Assembly: GCA_030695565.1 (NCBI GenBank)
Contig: JAUYRZ010000085.1
Location: 156,389-220,388 of the forward strand
Origin: Archangium sp.
Lineage (GTDB): Bacteria > Myxococcota > Myxococcia > Myxococcales > Myxococcaceae
DNA: 64,000 bases
Direction of reading: 5' to 3'
The notes beneath the pieces are model-generated. The model saw only the letters and a list, made by a program, of their open reading frames with translations, did no database searches and had not been told where the DNA came from. A program made the position numbers and the translations under genes. Below, piece after piece: positions 17,632 through 25,322 of this stretch (the stretch's first letter is position 1; each line of letters opens with the position of its first letter).

Positions 17632-18783
17632 TCAGAACTCGAGGATCAGCGTCGAGCCGTCTTGCGTCGCGCGACGGGGCGCACTGTCGAGATCGATCAC
17701 GATGCGCGTTCCGGTGGGCTGCTTTCCGAGGCGCACGGCTGTCGCGTACGGGGGCGCCGAAGGAACGGTGTGGCTCTTCTCGGGTGAGGGCCCGCTGAGA
17801 TCGAAGACGGCGCGGGGCGGGCCTGTCAGCAGGAACGCGCGGGTGAGTTTGGCAGCGGAGGTGAGCTCGGGGGTGAGCCGCAGCTCGGTGCCGGCGATCG
17901 TCCAGGTGAGACTCGTCGCGGCGCCGGAAGGCAGCTTCACGCGGCCCTGCTGATCAGGCTTGTTCGCGCGTTGAGGAGCGGGTTTTGAGGGAGCCGCGGT
18001 CGCCGCGAGCGGAGTCGAGGGGGCCATTGCACCGTTCGCCCCGAGCGCAATCGAGGGTGCACCTTCGGCCCGCGGCGGAACTGAGCCCTCGACTTCGCTC
18101 GGGATGACCGGTGAGGGCGCGGCTTCTTTCGCGATGACCGGTGTTGCCTCGACTTCTGTCGCTGCGACCGGTGCTGCCTCGACTTCTTTTGCTGCGACCG
18201 GTGCTGCTGGCCCCTCACCCCGCCCCTCTTCCCGAAGGGGAGAGGGAGAAACGTGGACGATCGGGGGCGCGGCGACGAGCTCCAGCGCGGGCACTTCCTC
18301 TTCCAGCTCAGGCTCAGCCCCGCCCCAGAAAACGAACACCGCGAGCGCCGCACACGCGACCAACGCCACCCCTGCCGCGAGCGGAAGCCACTTCATCCAC
18401 CGCTTCTCCGGCGGCGCCAGCGCGAGCGGCTTCCCCTGATCGAGGTTGTGCACCAGGTACCGCACCAGCTCCTCAGCGCGCGGGTGCATGAACTCGGTGA
18501 ACTTCACCCCACAGCCCGGGAAGCGCTCCGTGACCTCGGTGGTATCGGCCCCGGTCCACACCACCTCGGCCTGGGCGAGCGCGAGCGCCCGGCCCCCGGC
18601 TTCCAGCGAGAGGGCCACCTTCGTGCCGGTCGGCAGCGGCTCGGGCATGCGCACGAACAGCCCATCGCGCGACACGTTCGAGGTGACGGTGCGAATGACG
18701 CGCGGCTGGCGCTCGAGCGTGACCACCCGAATGGGGTGCTCAAAGCGGACCCGCGACTCGCGTTGTTGCCGTTCGATCAACAC
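17632..18783 (-). CDS. PilZ-membrane-AMIN domain protein
   Basis: Unusual three-part protein of about 383 residues. An N-terminal PilZ domain (about 1-110) carries NVSRDG, matching the NxSxxG c-di-GMP motif. A strict RxxxR is not seen before it, so binding is uncertain. One membrane helix (about 131-152) follows. Then comes a long Ala/Pro/Glu linker (about 155-290) made of DNA repeats, and a C-terminal AMIN-like domain (about 300-383). AMIN domains place cell-wall or secretin proteins in the periplasm. The start is uncertain: I use the GTG at 18783, since PilZ domains usually begin just there. The ATG at 18840 is also open, and the frame extends far upstream only as antisense of the oxygenase gene. 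It diverges from that gene. Confidence 0.75.
   Translation of the reverse strand: MLIERQQRESRVRFEHPIRVVTLERQPRVIRTVTSNVSRDGLFVRMPEPLPTGTKVALSLEAGGRALALAQAEVVWTGADTTEVTERFPGCGVKFTEFMHPRAEELVRYLVHNLDQGKPLALAPPEKRWMKWLPLAAGVALVACAALAVFVFWGGAEPELEEEVPALELVAAPPIVHVSPSPLREEGRGEGPAAPVAAKEVEAAPVAATEVEATPVIAKEAAPSPVIPSEVEGSVPPRAEGAPSIALGANGAMAPSTPLAATAAPSKPAPQRANKPDQQGRVKLPSGAATSLTWTIAGTELRLTPELTSAAKLTRAFLLTGPPRAVFDLSGPSPEKSHTVPSAPPYATAVRLGKQPTGTRIVIDLDSAPRRATQDGSTLILEF
18086..18250. repeat. Repeat-derived linker: dispersed repeats plus 30-base tandem repeats in coding sequence
   Basis: Within the PilZ-AMIN gene three kinds of repeat are joined. At 18086-18109 lies a palindrome-like repeat centred on CGACTTCGCTCGGGATGACC, which encodes VIPSEVEGS. 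At about 18110-18210 imperfect 30-base tandem units encode ten-residue repeats such as APVAAKEVEA. At 18211-18250 is a copy of the window-wide hairpin repeat (arms CCCTCTTCCC and GGGGAGAGGG), translated as SPSPLREEGRGEG. All lengths keep the reading frame. Confidence 0.8.
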
Positions 18784-18846
18784 GGCTCGAGTGTCCGCTA
18801 CAGGAAGCCACAGGCAAGTTTCCGGCGACTGCGGCACCATGGCGCA

Positions 18847-19548
18847 GTGCGTGAACACTGGAGCCAACGGCGCGCCCTCCCCGCCCCTCAATTCGAGGCC
18901 TTGAGAGACACTTTCCTCGCCTCGCCCCTCGTGGGCGGGAGCACGCTCGCGGGGCCCTTCGAGTCGAGCCGTGGTTTCGCCGTCACCTTCCGTGAAGGCG
19001 GCCGCGCCCGGGTGCTCGATCGGTTCCCCGCGCTCGCGCCGCACTTCGATCGGGTGCTCGGAGCTCCCGCCCTCCGCGCGCTCACGCCCTTCTGGCGCCG
19101 CACCCTCACCCGCATTCCCAACGCCTGGTACCTGAACGTGCTGTTGGTTTCCCCGGGGGGAACGGTGGCGCGCCACGTCGACGCCACCCTGCGCAAACCC
19201 AGCGAGACCGAAGACGCGGTGCCCGAGGTGGTCTCGGTGCTCTACCTCACCATCCCCTCGAAGAAGGGCGGCGAGCTGCGCTTGTGGAATGGCCCGTCTG
19301 AGATCGCCCGGCTGGTGCCGGAAGAGAACGCGCTGCTCCACTTCCGCGGAGATCTCGCCCACGAGGTGTGCGCCTTCGAAGCGCCCGAAGGGGCTCTGCG
19401 CGCGAGCCTGGTGATCGAGCAGTACCACTTCGCGCCCGACGCGCTCGCCCGGCTGCCCGACTTCCAGCTCGAGTCACGCGCCGGCTTCAAGGCCTACCTC
19501 AAGCACCACTCAGACCGCCCGGCGGGCTCCTTCGACCTGGACTCCTGA
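18847..19548 (+). CDS. 2OG-Fe(II) dioxygenase-like protein
   Basis: Predicted 2-oxoglutarate and iron-dependent oxygenase of 233 residues, similar in layout to prolyl-4-hydroxylase-type enzymes. The iron ligands would be His110 and Asp112 (ARHVDATL) and His172 (GDLAHEVC), with Arg186 in LRASLV placed to bind 2-oxoglutarate. The segment VVSVLYLTIPSKKGGELRLW between them is the typical beta-strand core. The GTG at 18847 is the best start, since upstream codons are antisense of the PilZ-AMIN gene. The substrate is unknown. Its last 39 bases overlap the 3' end of the convergent membrane-protein gene. Confidence 0.75.
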   Translation: MREHWSQRRALPAPQFEALRDTFLASPLVGGSTLAGPFESSRGFAVTFREGGRARVLDRFPALAPHFDRVLGAPALRALTPFWRRTLTRIPNAWYLNVLLVSPGGTVARHVDATLRKPSETEDAVPEVVSVLYLTIPSKKGGELRLWNGPSEIARLVPEENALLHFRGDLAHEVCAFEAPEGALRASLVIEQYHFAPDALARLPDFQLESRAGFKAYLKHHSDRPAGSFDLDS

Positions 19549-20316
19549 CGACTCGAGGCGCGCCGCCAGGCGGGCCCGGTACTCGTCGAGGGGAAAGAGA
19601 TCGACCTCTGCCCCGCCCCGCTTGGTGCCGTCTTCGTGGAAGTCGAAGGGGTCGTCGATGTCCTTGATCAGGCGCAGCATGTAGATGTTGAGCAGCGCGA
19701 CGGTGGGCACGATCACGAACTCCGCGATCGGGGTCTTGAACTTGGCCACCATCATCAGGGTGAGGATCATCACCAGCAGCACCTCGAGCAGCGCGTACGC
19801 CGGGGGGAGAAACCCGGTGCGGCTGATCACATCGATGCGGCTGATGGCCCTGCGCAGCTTGTCGACCGGCGAGAGCGCGTAACCCGCCGTGCTGCCAGCG
19901 CCGTTCTGAGCCAGGTAGGCGAACGCTTCGCTCATGGCCGACAGGGCGGCGAACACCTGGGCGGTCGTCTGCTTCTTCACCAGCCAGGCTTTGATCGCGT
20001 CGGTCAGGGTGAGCAGGTGGCGCTGGAGCACCCGGGCCTCGACCGCCGGCTTCTGCATCACGGCCAGGGCGAACATGTCGTCGATGGCCTCGAGCGTGGT
20101 GGCCACTTCACCGGGGAGCTTCTCGCTCTCCTTGTAGTCGGACATCGTGCCCGCAAGCAGGAAGCCCGTGAGGAACACCGCGCCGGTGAGCACCACGCCG
20201 ACGTCGGAGAACTCGACGACGCCGCCGAACTGCACCACGAACTCCAGGAACATCTTGAGCCCGGTGACCGCGGCTACGAACGGCAAGGTCGTCAACATCA
20301 GCTTCCACTTGAGCAA
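19510..20316 (-). CDS. Bestrophin-like (DUF4239-type) membrane protein
   Basis: Membrane protein of 268 residues with helices near residues 8-30, 40-58, 165-185 and 195-212 and a long helical soluble part between the second and third. The arrangement and the segment LLAGTMSDYKESEKLPGEV resemble bestrophin-like anion-channel proteins and DUF4239. I recognise this pattern only loosely. The C-terminal 50 residues are charged and cytoplasmic. The 3' end overlaps the convergent oxygenase gene by 39 bases. It diverges from moxR with a 58-base gap. Confidence 0.55.
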   Translation of the reverse strand: MLKWKLMLTTLPFVAAVTGLKMFLEFVVQFGGVVEFSDVGVVLTGAVFLTGFLLAGTMSDYKESEKLPGEVATTLEAIDDMFALAVMQKPAVEARVLQRHLLTLTDAIKAWLVKKQTTAQVFAALSAMSEAFAYLAQNGAGSTAGYALSPVDKLRRAISRIDVISRTGFLPPAYALLEVLLVMILTLMMVAKFKTPIAEFVIVPTVALLNIYMLRLIKDIDDPFDFHEDGTKRGGAEVDLFPLDEYRARLAARLESSGVQVEGARRAV

Positions 20317-20374
20317 TGGGTCCTCTCCTCGAAAGGCAGGAGCAGGCTACCTCACTCGGCGCTAACGTCGAGGC

Positions 20375-21202
20375 ATGCGATTCAAGGGAACAGACAGCTA
20401 CCTCACCAGCGAGAGCCTGCGCTCCGCGGTGGATTGCGCGCTGGTGCTCCAGCGACCCCTCCTGGTGAAGGGCGAACCGGGCACCGGCAAGACCCTGCTG
20501 GCCGAGGCCATCTCCAGCGCGCTGGGGCTCCAGTTGCTGACGTGGAACGTGAAGAGCACCACCCGCGCGCAAGACGGCCTCTACGTCTACGACGCCGTGC
20601 AGCGCCTGCACGACTCGCGGTTCAACGACCACGACGTCAAAGACATCGAGAAGTACATCAAGCTCGGGCCGCTGGGAGAGTCGTTCGCCGCGCCCGAACG
20701 CAAGGTGCTGCTGATCGACGAGATCGACAAGGCCGACCTCGAGTTCCCCAACGACCTGCTGCACGAGCTCGATCGCATGCGGTTCCGGGTGATCGAGACG
20801 GATCGTGAGGTGGCGGCCCAACAGCGCCCGGTGGTGATCATCACCTCGAACAACGAGAAGGATCTGCCCGACGCCTTCTTGCGGCGCTGCGTGTTCCACT
20901 TCATCGAGTTCCCCGAGCAGGAGCTGATGAAGCGCATCGTGGCGGTGCACCACCCCGATTTGAACGACCGCATGATCGATCAGTCGCTGGAGATCTTCTA
21001 CCAACTGCGCGCGCTCACCCGGCTGCGCAAGCGCCCCACCACCAGTGAGCTCATCGACTGGATCTCCGCGCTCAAAGCCTCGGGCATCTCCACCGTGAAG
21101 CTCGATGAAAACCTCCCCTTCCTGGGGGCGCTGCTCAAGCGCGAGCAGGATCTCCAGGCGTTCGCCGAGACGTTCGGGGGCAACAAGCGCACGAGGGCGT
21201 GA
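20375..21202 (+). CDS. MoxR-type AAA+ ATPase
   Basis: AAA+ chaperone ATPase of 275 residues that works with a VWA-domain partner to mature or insert metals or cofactors into target proteins. Walker A is GEPGTGKT (about 33-40), Walker B is VLLIDEIDKAD (about 110-120), sensor 1 is IITSNNEKDLPDAFLRRC, and the Arg finger is in the last of these. It is followed after 6 bases by the CoxE-like VWA gene and then by a cyclic-nucleotide-binding protein. MoxR-CoxE pairs occur next to carbon monoxide dehydrogenase genes, but none is seen here, so the client is unknown. Confidence 0.9.
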   Translation: MRFKGTDSYLTSESLRSAVDCALVLQRPLLVKGEPGTGKTLLAEAISSALGLQLLTWNVKSTTRAQDGLYVYDAVQRLHDSRFNDHDVKDIEKYIKLGPLGESFAAPERKVLLIDEIDKADLEFPNDLLHELDRMRFRVIETDREVAAQQRPVVIITSNNEKDLPDAFLRRCVFHFIEFPEQELMKRIVAVHHPDLNDRMIDQSLEIFYQLRALTRLRKRPTTSELIDWISALKASGISTVKLDENLPFLGALLKREQDLQAFAETFGGNKRTRA

Positions 21203-21208
21203 TCCAAG

Positions 21209-22387
21209 ATGTTCATTCCGTTCATCTACGAGCTGCGCGCGCGGAAGGTGCCGGTGGGCACGCAGGAAGCCGTTGCGCTCGCGGGCGCCCTGAAAGCCGG
21301 CCTGCACGACAGCTCGCTGGACGGCTTCTATTACGTCGCGCGCGCGCTGCTGGTGCACGACGAGAAGCACCTCGACGCGTTCGATGAGGCGTTCGGCAAG
21401 AGCTTCGAGGGCATCGAGGGCAAGTCGATCGAGCTGCAACAACAGCTGCTGGATTGGCTCAAAGACGCCGAAGAGCGGCTGCCCCACCTGACGCCCGAAG
21501 AGCGCGCGTTGCTCCAACAGTTCGACCGCGCCGAGTTGGAGAAGCTCTTCGAAGAGCGCCTGCGCGAGCAGAAAGAACGCCACGACAAGGGCAACAAGTG
21601 GATCGGCACGGCCGGCACTTCACCGTTCGGCAACAGCGGGCGCGCCGCCCGGCCGGGCATTCGGGTCGGTGGCAAGGGCGGCATGAAGAGCGCGGTGTCG
21701 GTGGCAGGTCAACGCAACTTCCGCGAGTACCGCGACGACCTGGTGCTCGACGTGCGGCAACTGGCGCTCGCGTTGCGCAAGCTGAGGCTCTTCACGCGCG
21801 AAGGTCAGCCCGATGAGCTCGACATCGACGGCACCATCGACAAGACGGCGCGCAACTTAGGCGACCTCGAGGTGGTCACCCGCCCGCCCCGCAAGTCGAA
21901 CACCCGGGTCATCTTGATGATGGACGTGGGCGGCTCGATGGATCCCTATGCGCACCTGGTCTCGCGGCTCTTCACCGCCGCGAAGAAGGCCACGCACTTC
22001 AAGGAACTGCGCACGTACTACTTCCACAACTGCATCTATGGCCGCGTGTACAAAGACGCGCGCCTCAGCCAGCCGGTGAAGATCTCGCAGCTCTTCGCGG
22101 AGACCGATCGAAAGTACAAACTCATCCTCGTGGGCGATGCGCTGATGGCGCCCTGGGAGCTGATGAGCACCTCGGGCTGGCAGGAAGACGAAGGCGTGGA
22201 AGGCGTGATGTGGATGATGCGCCTGCGCGAGCACTACCCTTCGGCGGCGTGGCTCAACCCCGAGCAGCCTTCGAGCTGGTGGCAGAGCACCATCGACGTC
22301 TTGCGCCGCGTGTTCCCCATGTACCCGCTCACGCTGGAAGGCCTGGGTGACGCGGTTCATCAGCTGACCAAGGTGCGTGTGGCATGA
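21209..22387 (+). CDS. CoxE-like VWA-domain protein
   Basis: Partner of the MoxR ATPase, 392 residues, soluble. The N-terminal half is helical and has a Gly/Arg-rich hinge (about 130-165). The C-terminal half is a VWA domain whose metal site reads DVGGS (about 239-243), where DxSxS is usual; replacing the first Ser by Gly is common in this family. It overlaps the next gene by 4 bases (ATGA). It probably holds the substrate while MoxR uses ATP. A protein of this type with a cyclic-nucleotide partner is less common than the plain pair. Confidence 0.85.
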   Translation: MFIPFIYELRARKVPVGTQEAVALAGALKAGLHDSSLDGFYYVARALLVHDEKHLDAFDEAFGKSFEGIEGKSIELQQQLLDWLKDAEERLPHLTPEERALLQQFDRAELEKLFEERLREQKERHDKGNKWIGTAGTSPFGNSGRAARPGIRVGGKGGMKSAVSVAGQRNFREYRDDLVLDVRQLALALRKLRLFTREGQPDELDIDGTIDKTARNLGDLEVVTRPPRKSNTRVILMMDVGGSMDPYAHLVSRLFTAAKKATHFKELRTYYFHNCIYGRVYKDARLSQPVKISQLFAETDRKYKLILVGDALMAPWELMSTSGWQEDEGVEGVMWMMRLREHYPSAAWLNPEQPSSWWQSTIDVLRRVFPMYPLTLEGLGDAVHQLTKVRVA

Positions 22388-22896
22388 AGAACGACGCCGA
22401 TCTGCTGGCCTGGCTCCCCACGATCGCCATCTTCGGTGGCCTCGAGGAGAAGACGCTCAAGCGCATCATCAAACTGATGGGCGAACACCACTTCTCCCCC
22501 GAGGCCGAGATCTGCACCCAGGGCGAAGCGGGCCGCGCGATGTTCCTGGTGCGCGAAGGCGAAGTGGTGGTCTGCCGCGACAACGAAGAGGGCCGGCGCA
22601 TGAAGATGGTGCGCATGGGGCCCGGCGAGTTCTTCGGCGAGATGACCCTCATCGACATTCAGAAACGGTCGGCCAGCGTGGTGGCGCAGAAACCGTCGCT
22701 GCTGTTCTCCCTGAGCAACCGCGACCTCTACACGCTCTACCAGGAAGACGTGCCGGGCTACGTGATGGTGCTCCAGAACATCTGCCGCGAGTTGTCGCGT
22801 CGACTGCGAGTCACGAACCAACGCCTTCAGACCATGGCGTCGGAGCATGACGACGACGAGCACACGTTGATCCGCCCGGCCGTCAAACGAACGTAA
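22384..22896 (+). CDS. Cyclic-nucleotide-binding domain protein
   Basis: Stand-alone CRP-type sensor of 170 residues. The beta-barrel (about 15-135) holds the phosphate-binding cassette FGEMTLIDIQKRSASV, where the Arg of the strict cAMP consensus is present. No DNA-binding helix-turn-helix follows, only a helix and a polar tail, so this is a regulator of proteins, not of genes. It is coupled to the CoxE-like gene by an ATGA overlap and thus probably tunes the MoxR/VWA pair. The ligand (cAMP, cGMP or other) cannot be told. Confidence 0.88.
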   Translation: MKNDADLLAWLPTIAIFGGLEEKTLKRIIKLMGEHHFSPEAEICTQGEAGRAMFLVREGEVVVCRDNEEGRRMKMVRMGPGEFFGEMTLIDIQKRSASVVAQKPSLLFSLSNRDLYTLYQEDVPGYVMVLQNICRELSRRLRVTNQRLQTMASEHDDDEHTLIRPAVKRT

Positions 22897-22897
22897 T

Positions 22898-22941
22898 CCC
22901 CTCTCCCTTCGGGCCCTTCGGGAGAGGGTCAGGGTGAGGGG
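22898..22941. repeat. GC-rich hairpin repeat overlapping the yceI-like stop
   Basis: Arms CCCTCTCCC (22899-22907) and GGGAGAGGG (22920-22928) are perfect, with a 12-base tip that itself contains TTCGGGCCC. It continues into GGGTGAGGGG. The stop codon of the minus-strand YceI gene (22929-22931) lies inside the element. It stands between two convergent genes and may end transcription. Confidence 0.75.
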
Positions 22942-23426
22942 CGCACGTTCACCACCACGACGACCTCAGGCTTCACCTTGAGCGCACCGAACAGGGCGCT
23001 GAAAGGCCTGATCCCAAACGTTCGCTGATCGACGCGAAACTCAACGCGATTCCCCGAGCGAGTTCCCCGCACCTCGTGCGTCTGGCCGTGCAGGGTCAAC
23101 GCGCCGACGACCGCGGTCTGGGTCACCTCAGTCGAGACGAAGCGAATCACCCCGTAGCGCTGCGACTGCAGCACCTCCTGAGTCGCGTTCTTCTCGATCT
23201 CCCCGAACTTCGAGCTCGAGATCATCGCAGGCGCCTCCACCCCGTCCTTCATCGCGGTGACCACGCGCAGCGACGCGGGATCCAGCTCCAACCGCGCCGA
23301 GGTCCCCTCCACCTCGAGGGTGAACTTCGTCGCCTGGAGCTTGAGATCGTGGGCCACCGCGGAGAGCAGGCCCTCCTTGAAGCTGAACACGATGATCTCC
23401 GCTGACGATGCGTCGTAGCGCGCCAT
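22929..23426 (-). CDS. YceI-like lipid-binding protein
   Basis: YceI-family beta-barrel of 165 residues that may bind an isoprenoid or other lipid. The protein begins MARYDASSAEIIVFSFKEG and has the family's later segment TLHGQTHEVRG. There is no signal peptide, so this copy seems cytoplasmic, unlike the periplasmic E. coli YceI. The ATG at 23426 starts it; much longer open frame upstream is antisense of the next two genes. The last residues (PSP and the stop) come from a hairpin repeat. It diverges from the SRPBCC gene by 30 bases. Confidence 0.82.
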   Translation of the reverse strand: MARYDASSAEIIVFSFKEGLLSAVAHDLKLQATKFTLEVEGTSARLELDPASLRVVTAMKDGVEAPAMISSSKFGEIEKNATQEVLQSQRYGVIRFVSTEVTQTAVVGALTLHGQTHEVRGTRSGNRVEFRVDQRTFGIRPFSALFGALKVKPEVVVVVNVRPSP

Positions 23427-23456
23427 GGCGTCTGTCTGGCATAGAGCGCAGCGGCC

Positions 23457-23990
23457 GTGATCAAGAAGTTCTCCATCAGCCTCGTCGTGGCGAGCCTCGC
23501 ACTGCTCGGGGTCGGCTTCGTGCTCCCCCGCGGTTGGAGAGTGGAGCAGCACGTGGTCATCGCCGCCTCCCCCGCGCAGATCCACGCGCTGCTCTTCGAC
23601 TTGAAGCGCTGGCAGGAGTGGTCGGTCTGGAACCGCACGATGGATCCGCTGCTGCGCAACACCTACGAAGGCCCGCATGACGGCGTGGGCGCGCGCTGGT
23701 TGTGGCTGGGCCCCACCATGGGCCGCGGCCAGGTGGTGATCGTCGCCTCCGATCCACAACGTGGCATCGAGCTCGATGAAGCGATCGAGTCGGAGCTGGT
23801 GAACGCCCACGCCTCGTTGACCTTCACGCCCGAGGGTGACGCGACGCGGGTGACCTGGGTCGATGAAGGGACGCTCCCGCCCATCATGGGAGGCTTCTTC
23901 CGCGGCCTCGTGGAGGACCGGCTGGCCGAACACGTCTCGACCAGTCTTCGAAAACTCAAGGCCCTCCTCGAAGACCGGCCCGCCGGCTGA
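23457..23990 (+). CDS. SRPBCC-family (polyketide cyclase-like) protein
   Basis: Protein of 177 residues. An N-terminal hydrophobic segment (about 6-22) suggests a membrane anchor or signal peptide. The rest fits the START-like SRPBCC fold that binds hydrophobic ligands, with the typical start VIAASPAQIHALLFDLKRWQ and a C-terminal long helix. GTG start at 23457. The catalytic role, if any, is unknown. It is divergent from the YceI-like gene, and both families bind lipids, so a shared role is possible. Confidence 0.75.
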   Translation: MIKKFSISLVVASLALLGVGFVLPRGWRVEQHVVIAASPAQIHALLFDLKRWQEWSVWNRTMDPLLRNTYEGPHDGVGARWLWLGPTMGRGQVVIVASDPQRGIELDEAIESELVNAHASLTFTPEGDATRVTWVDEGTLPPIMGGFFRGLVEDRLAEHVSTSLRKLKALLEDRPAG

Positions 23991-23999
23991 GCAGGTTGT

Positions 24000-24018
24000 C
24001 CGCGAGCACGGCTCGCGG
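24000..24018. terminator. Perfect 8-base hairpin between two genes
   Basis: CCGCGAGC (24000-24007) and GCTCGCGG (24011-24018) are perfect inverted repeats around ACG. The hairpin lies 10 bases after the SRPBCC stop and 16 bases before the LRR start, both on the plus strand. It may be a terminator or attenuator; a T-run is lacking, only TGTGTT follows. Confidence 0.5.
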
Positions 24019-24033
24019 TGTGTTCGAGGGACC

Positions 24034-25287
24034 ATGAGTCCCGACTGGGGCAGTTGGAGCGACCGGTTTCGCTGGCGCGTCTCGAGGCGCGGCAACGTGG
24101 TCGAGCTGTGGGCCACGCCCGCGGCGATCGGCGAACAAGCGGCCCGCCTCGCCGACGAGCCGGTTCGCGCGCTGACCATCGAAAACGCCGACATCGCCGG
24201 GGTGGCGGCGCTCTCGTTGCGAGAGCCGTTTCGAAACCTGCGCCAGCTCTCGGTCGAAGCGAACGGGCTCTCCGGCGACCTGGTGGCCACGCTGGTCGAG
24301 CGGCTGCACTCTCCGCGGCTGCACTCGTTGTCGCTCTCCAGGGTGGCGCTCGAGGGCACCGGGCTCAAGTGGCGAAAGGTGCTCGCGGGGGCGGCTCGTC
24401 TGGAGAGGCTCGAGCTCACGGGCTGCTTCACCAGTGGTGATGCGGCAGCCGCTTTCCTGCGGGAGGCCAGGCTGCCGCGCGTTCGCAGGCTTCGGTTGGC
24501 AGACAACGGTTTGGGGCACGGCGTCGAGGCGATCGCGCTCGAGCTCCGCCGCTCGGGCCGGCGGTTGATCGAGCTCGGGGTGGGGTCAAATGCGCTCGAT
24601 GGCCCCTCGGTGTGCCGGCTGCTCGACGGCCTGCGACTCCAGGAGCTGTGGCTCACCCAGAATCCGCTCGGGGCCGAAGGCATGCGCCGCATCGCGCGCG
24701 CGCTCGAGGCACGGACCCTTCGGCAGATCGGCGTGGCGCGTTGTCAGCTGGGCGACGCGGGCGCGCGCGCGATGGCCTTGTGGCTGGGCGGCTCGACGCT
24801 CGAGCACGTGTACGCCGACGGGAATGGGTTTGGCGTCGCCGGCGCACGCCACTTCGCGACGCACTGGCGCACCAACCTGGGGGCGGCGCTGTTGCTCGCC
24901 GAGAACCAGCTCGGCGATGAAGGGGTGGAGGCGTTGGTGTCCACCGCGGCCGGTGAACGGCTGCGGCGGCTCGATCTGTCTGGCAATGGGCTGACAGCGA
25001 AGTCGGTGCGTGCACTGGCGCGGTCTCCGCACCTGACGAAGTTGAGGGAGCTCGAGCTGAGCGACAACGAGCTCGGGGATGAAGGGGCGATCGCGTTGAG
25101 CGAGTCACCGCTGTTGGGCCGGTTGTTGGAGCTCGATTTGAGCGCGAACGGCATCGCGCGGGTCGGTGCGAGCGCCCTGGCGGACCGCGCGGGAAGACGG
25201 CTGCGGTCGTTCTGGTTGCTCAGGGGCAACGACGTGCCCGCGATGTTCGTGCAGACCATGCGATCTCACGGCGTCGGCGTGGTTTGA
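24034..25287 (+). CDS. Leucine-rich-repeat protein (ribonuclease-inhibitor-like)
   Basis: Protein of 417 residues made almost entirely of leucine-rich repeats of about 28 residues, with units such as LRELELSDNELGDEGAIAL and LRRLDLSGNGLTAKSVRAL. This matches the RNase-inhibitor class, common in eukaryotes and in some myxobacteria and planctomycetes. No signal peptide is seen, so it is likely cytosolic and binds a protein. The ATG at 24034 starts it; longer frames upstream overlap the SRPBCC gene. The partner is unknown. Myxobacterial genomes often carry LRR-domain proteins with TIGR02996-type N-termini, and the first 40 residues here may be related, but I cannot confirm that. Confidence 0.82.
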   Translation: MSPDWGSWSDRFRWRVSRRGNVVELWATPAAIGEQAARLADEPVRALTIENADIAGVAALSLREPFRNLRQLSVEANGLSGDLVATLVERLHSPRLHSLSLSRVALEGTGLKWRKVLAGAARLERLELTGCFTSGDAAAAFLREARLPRVRRLRLADNGLGHGVEAIALELRRSGRRLIELGVGSNALDGPSVCRLLDGLRLQELWLTQNPLGAEGMRRIARALEARTLRQIGVARCQLGDAGARAMALWLGGSTLEHVYADGNGFGVAGARHFATHWRTNLGAALLLAENQLGDEGVEALVSTAAGERLRRLDLSGNGLTAKSVRALARSPHLTKLRELELSDNELGDEGAIALSESPLLGRLLELDLSANGIARVGASALADRAGRRLRSFWLLRGNDVPAMFVQTMRSHGVGVV

Positions 25288-25290
25288 AAA

Positions 25291-25320
25291 AACCTCTCCT
25301 TGCGAAGCGGGGCGAGGGAG
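25291..25320. repeat. Hairpin repeat, TGCGAAGCG subtype, between convergent genes
   Basis: Arms CCTCTCC and GGCGAGG flank a tip with TTGCGAAGCGG. A second copy of this subtype lies at 58591-58626. It stands between the LRR gene and the convergent lipase-like gene. Confidence 0.65.
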
Positions 25321-25322
25321 CA

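Noticed and set aside
18110..18210. CRISPR-like short repeats
   Set aside because: The 30-base units are directly tandem without unique spacers and are translated in frame as part of a protein linker.
17632..19428. A 598-residue protein spanning the PilZ-AMIN gene and the region up to 19428
   Set aside because: The first 200 residues are antisense to the well-supported oxygenase gene and have no domain character; the real start is near 18783.
20375..22387. Carbon monoxide dehydrogenase accessory genes (coxD/coxE)
   Set aside because: The MoxR and VWA proteins belong to that broad family, but no cox structural genes are nearby, so the specific names were not used.
22929..24692. A 587-residue reading frame on the minus strand
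   Set aside because: Only the last 165 residues (YceI) are protein-like; the rest is antisense of the SRPBCC and LRR genes and is rich in Arg, Ser and Pro.
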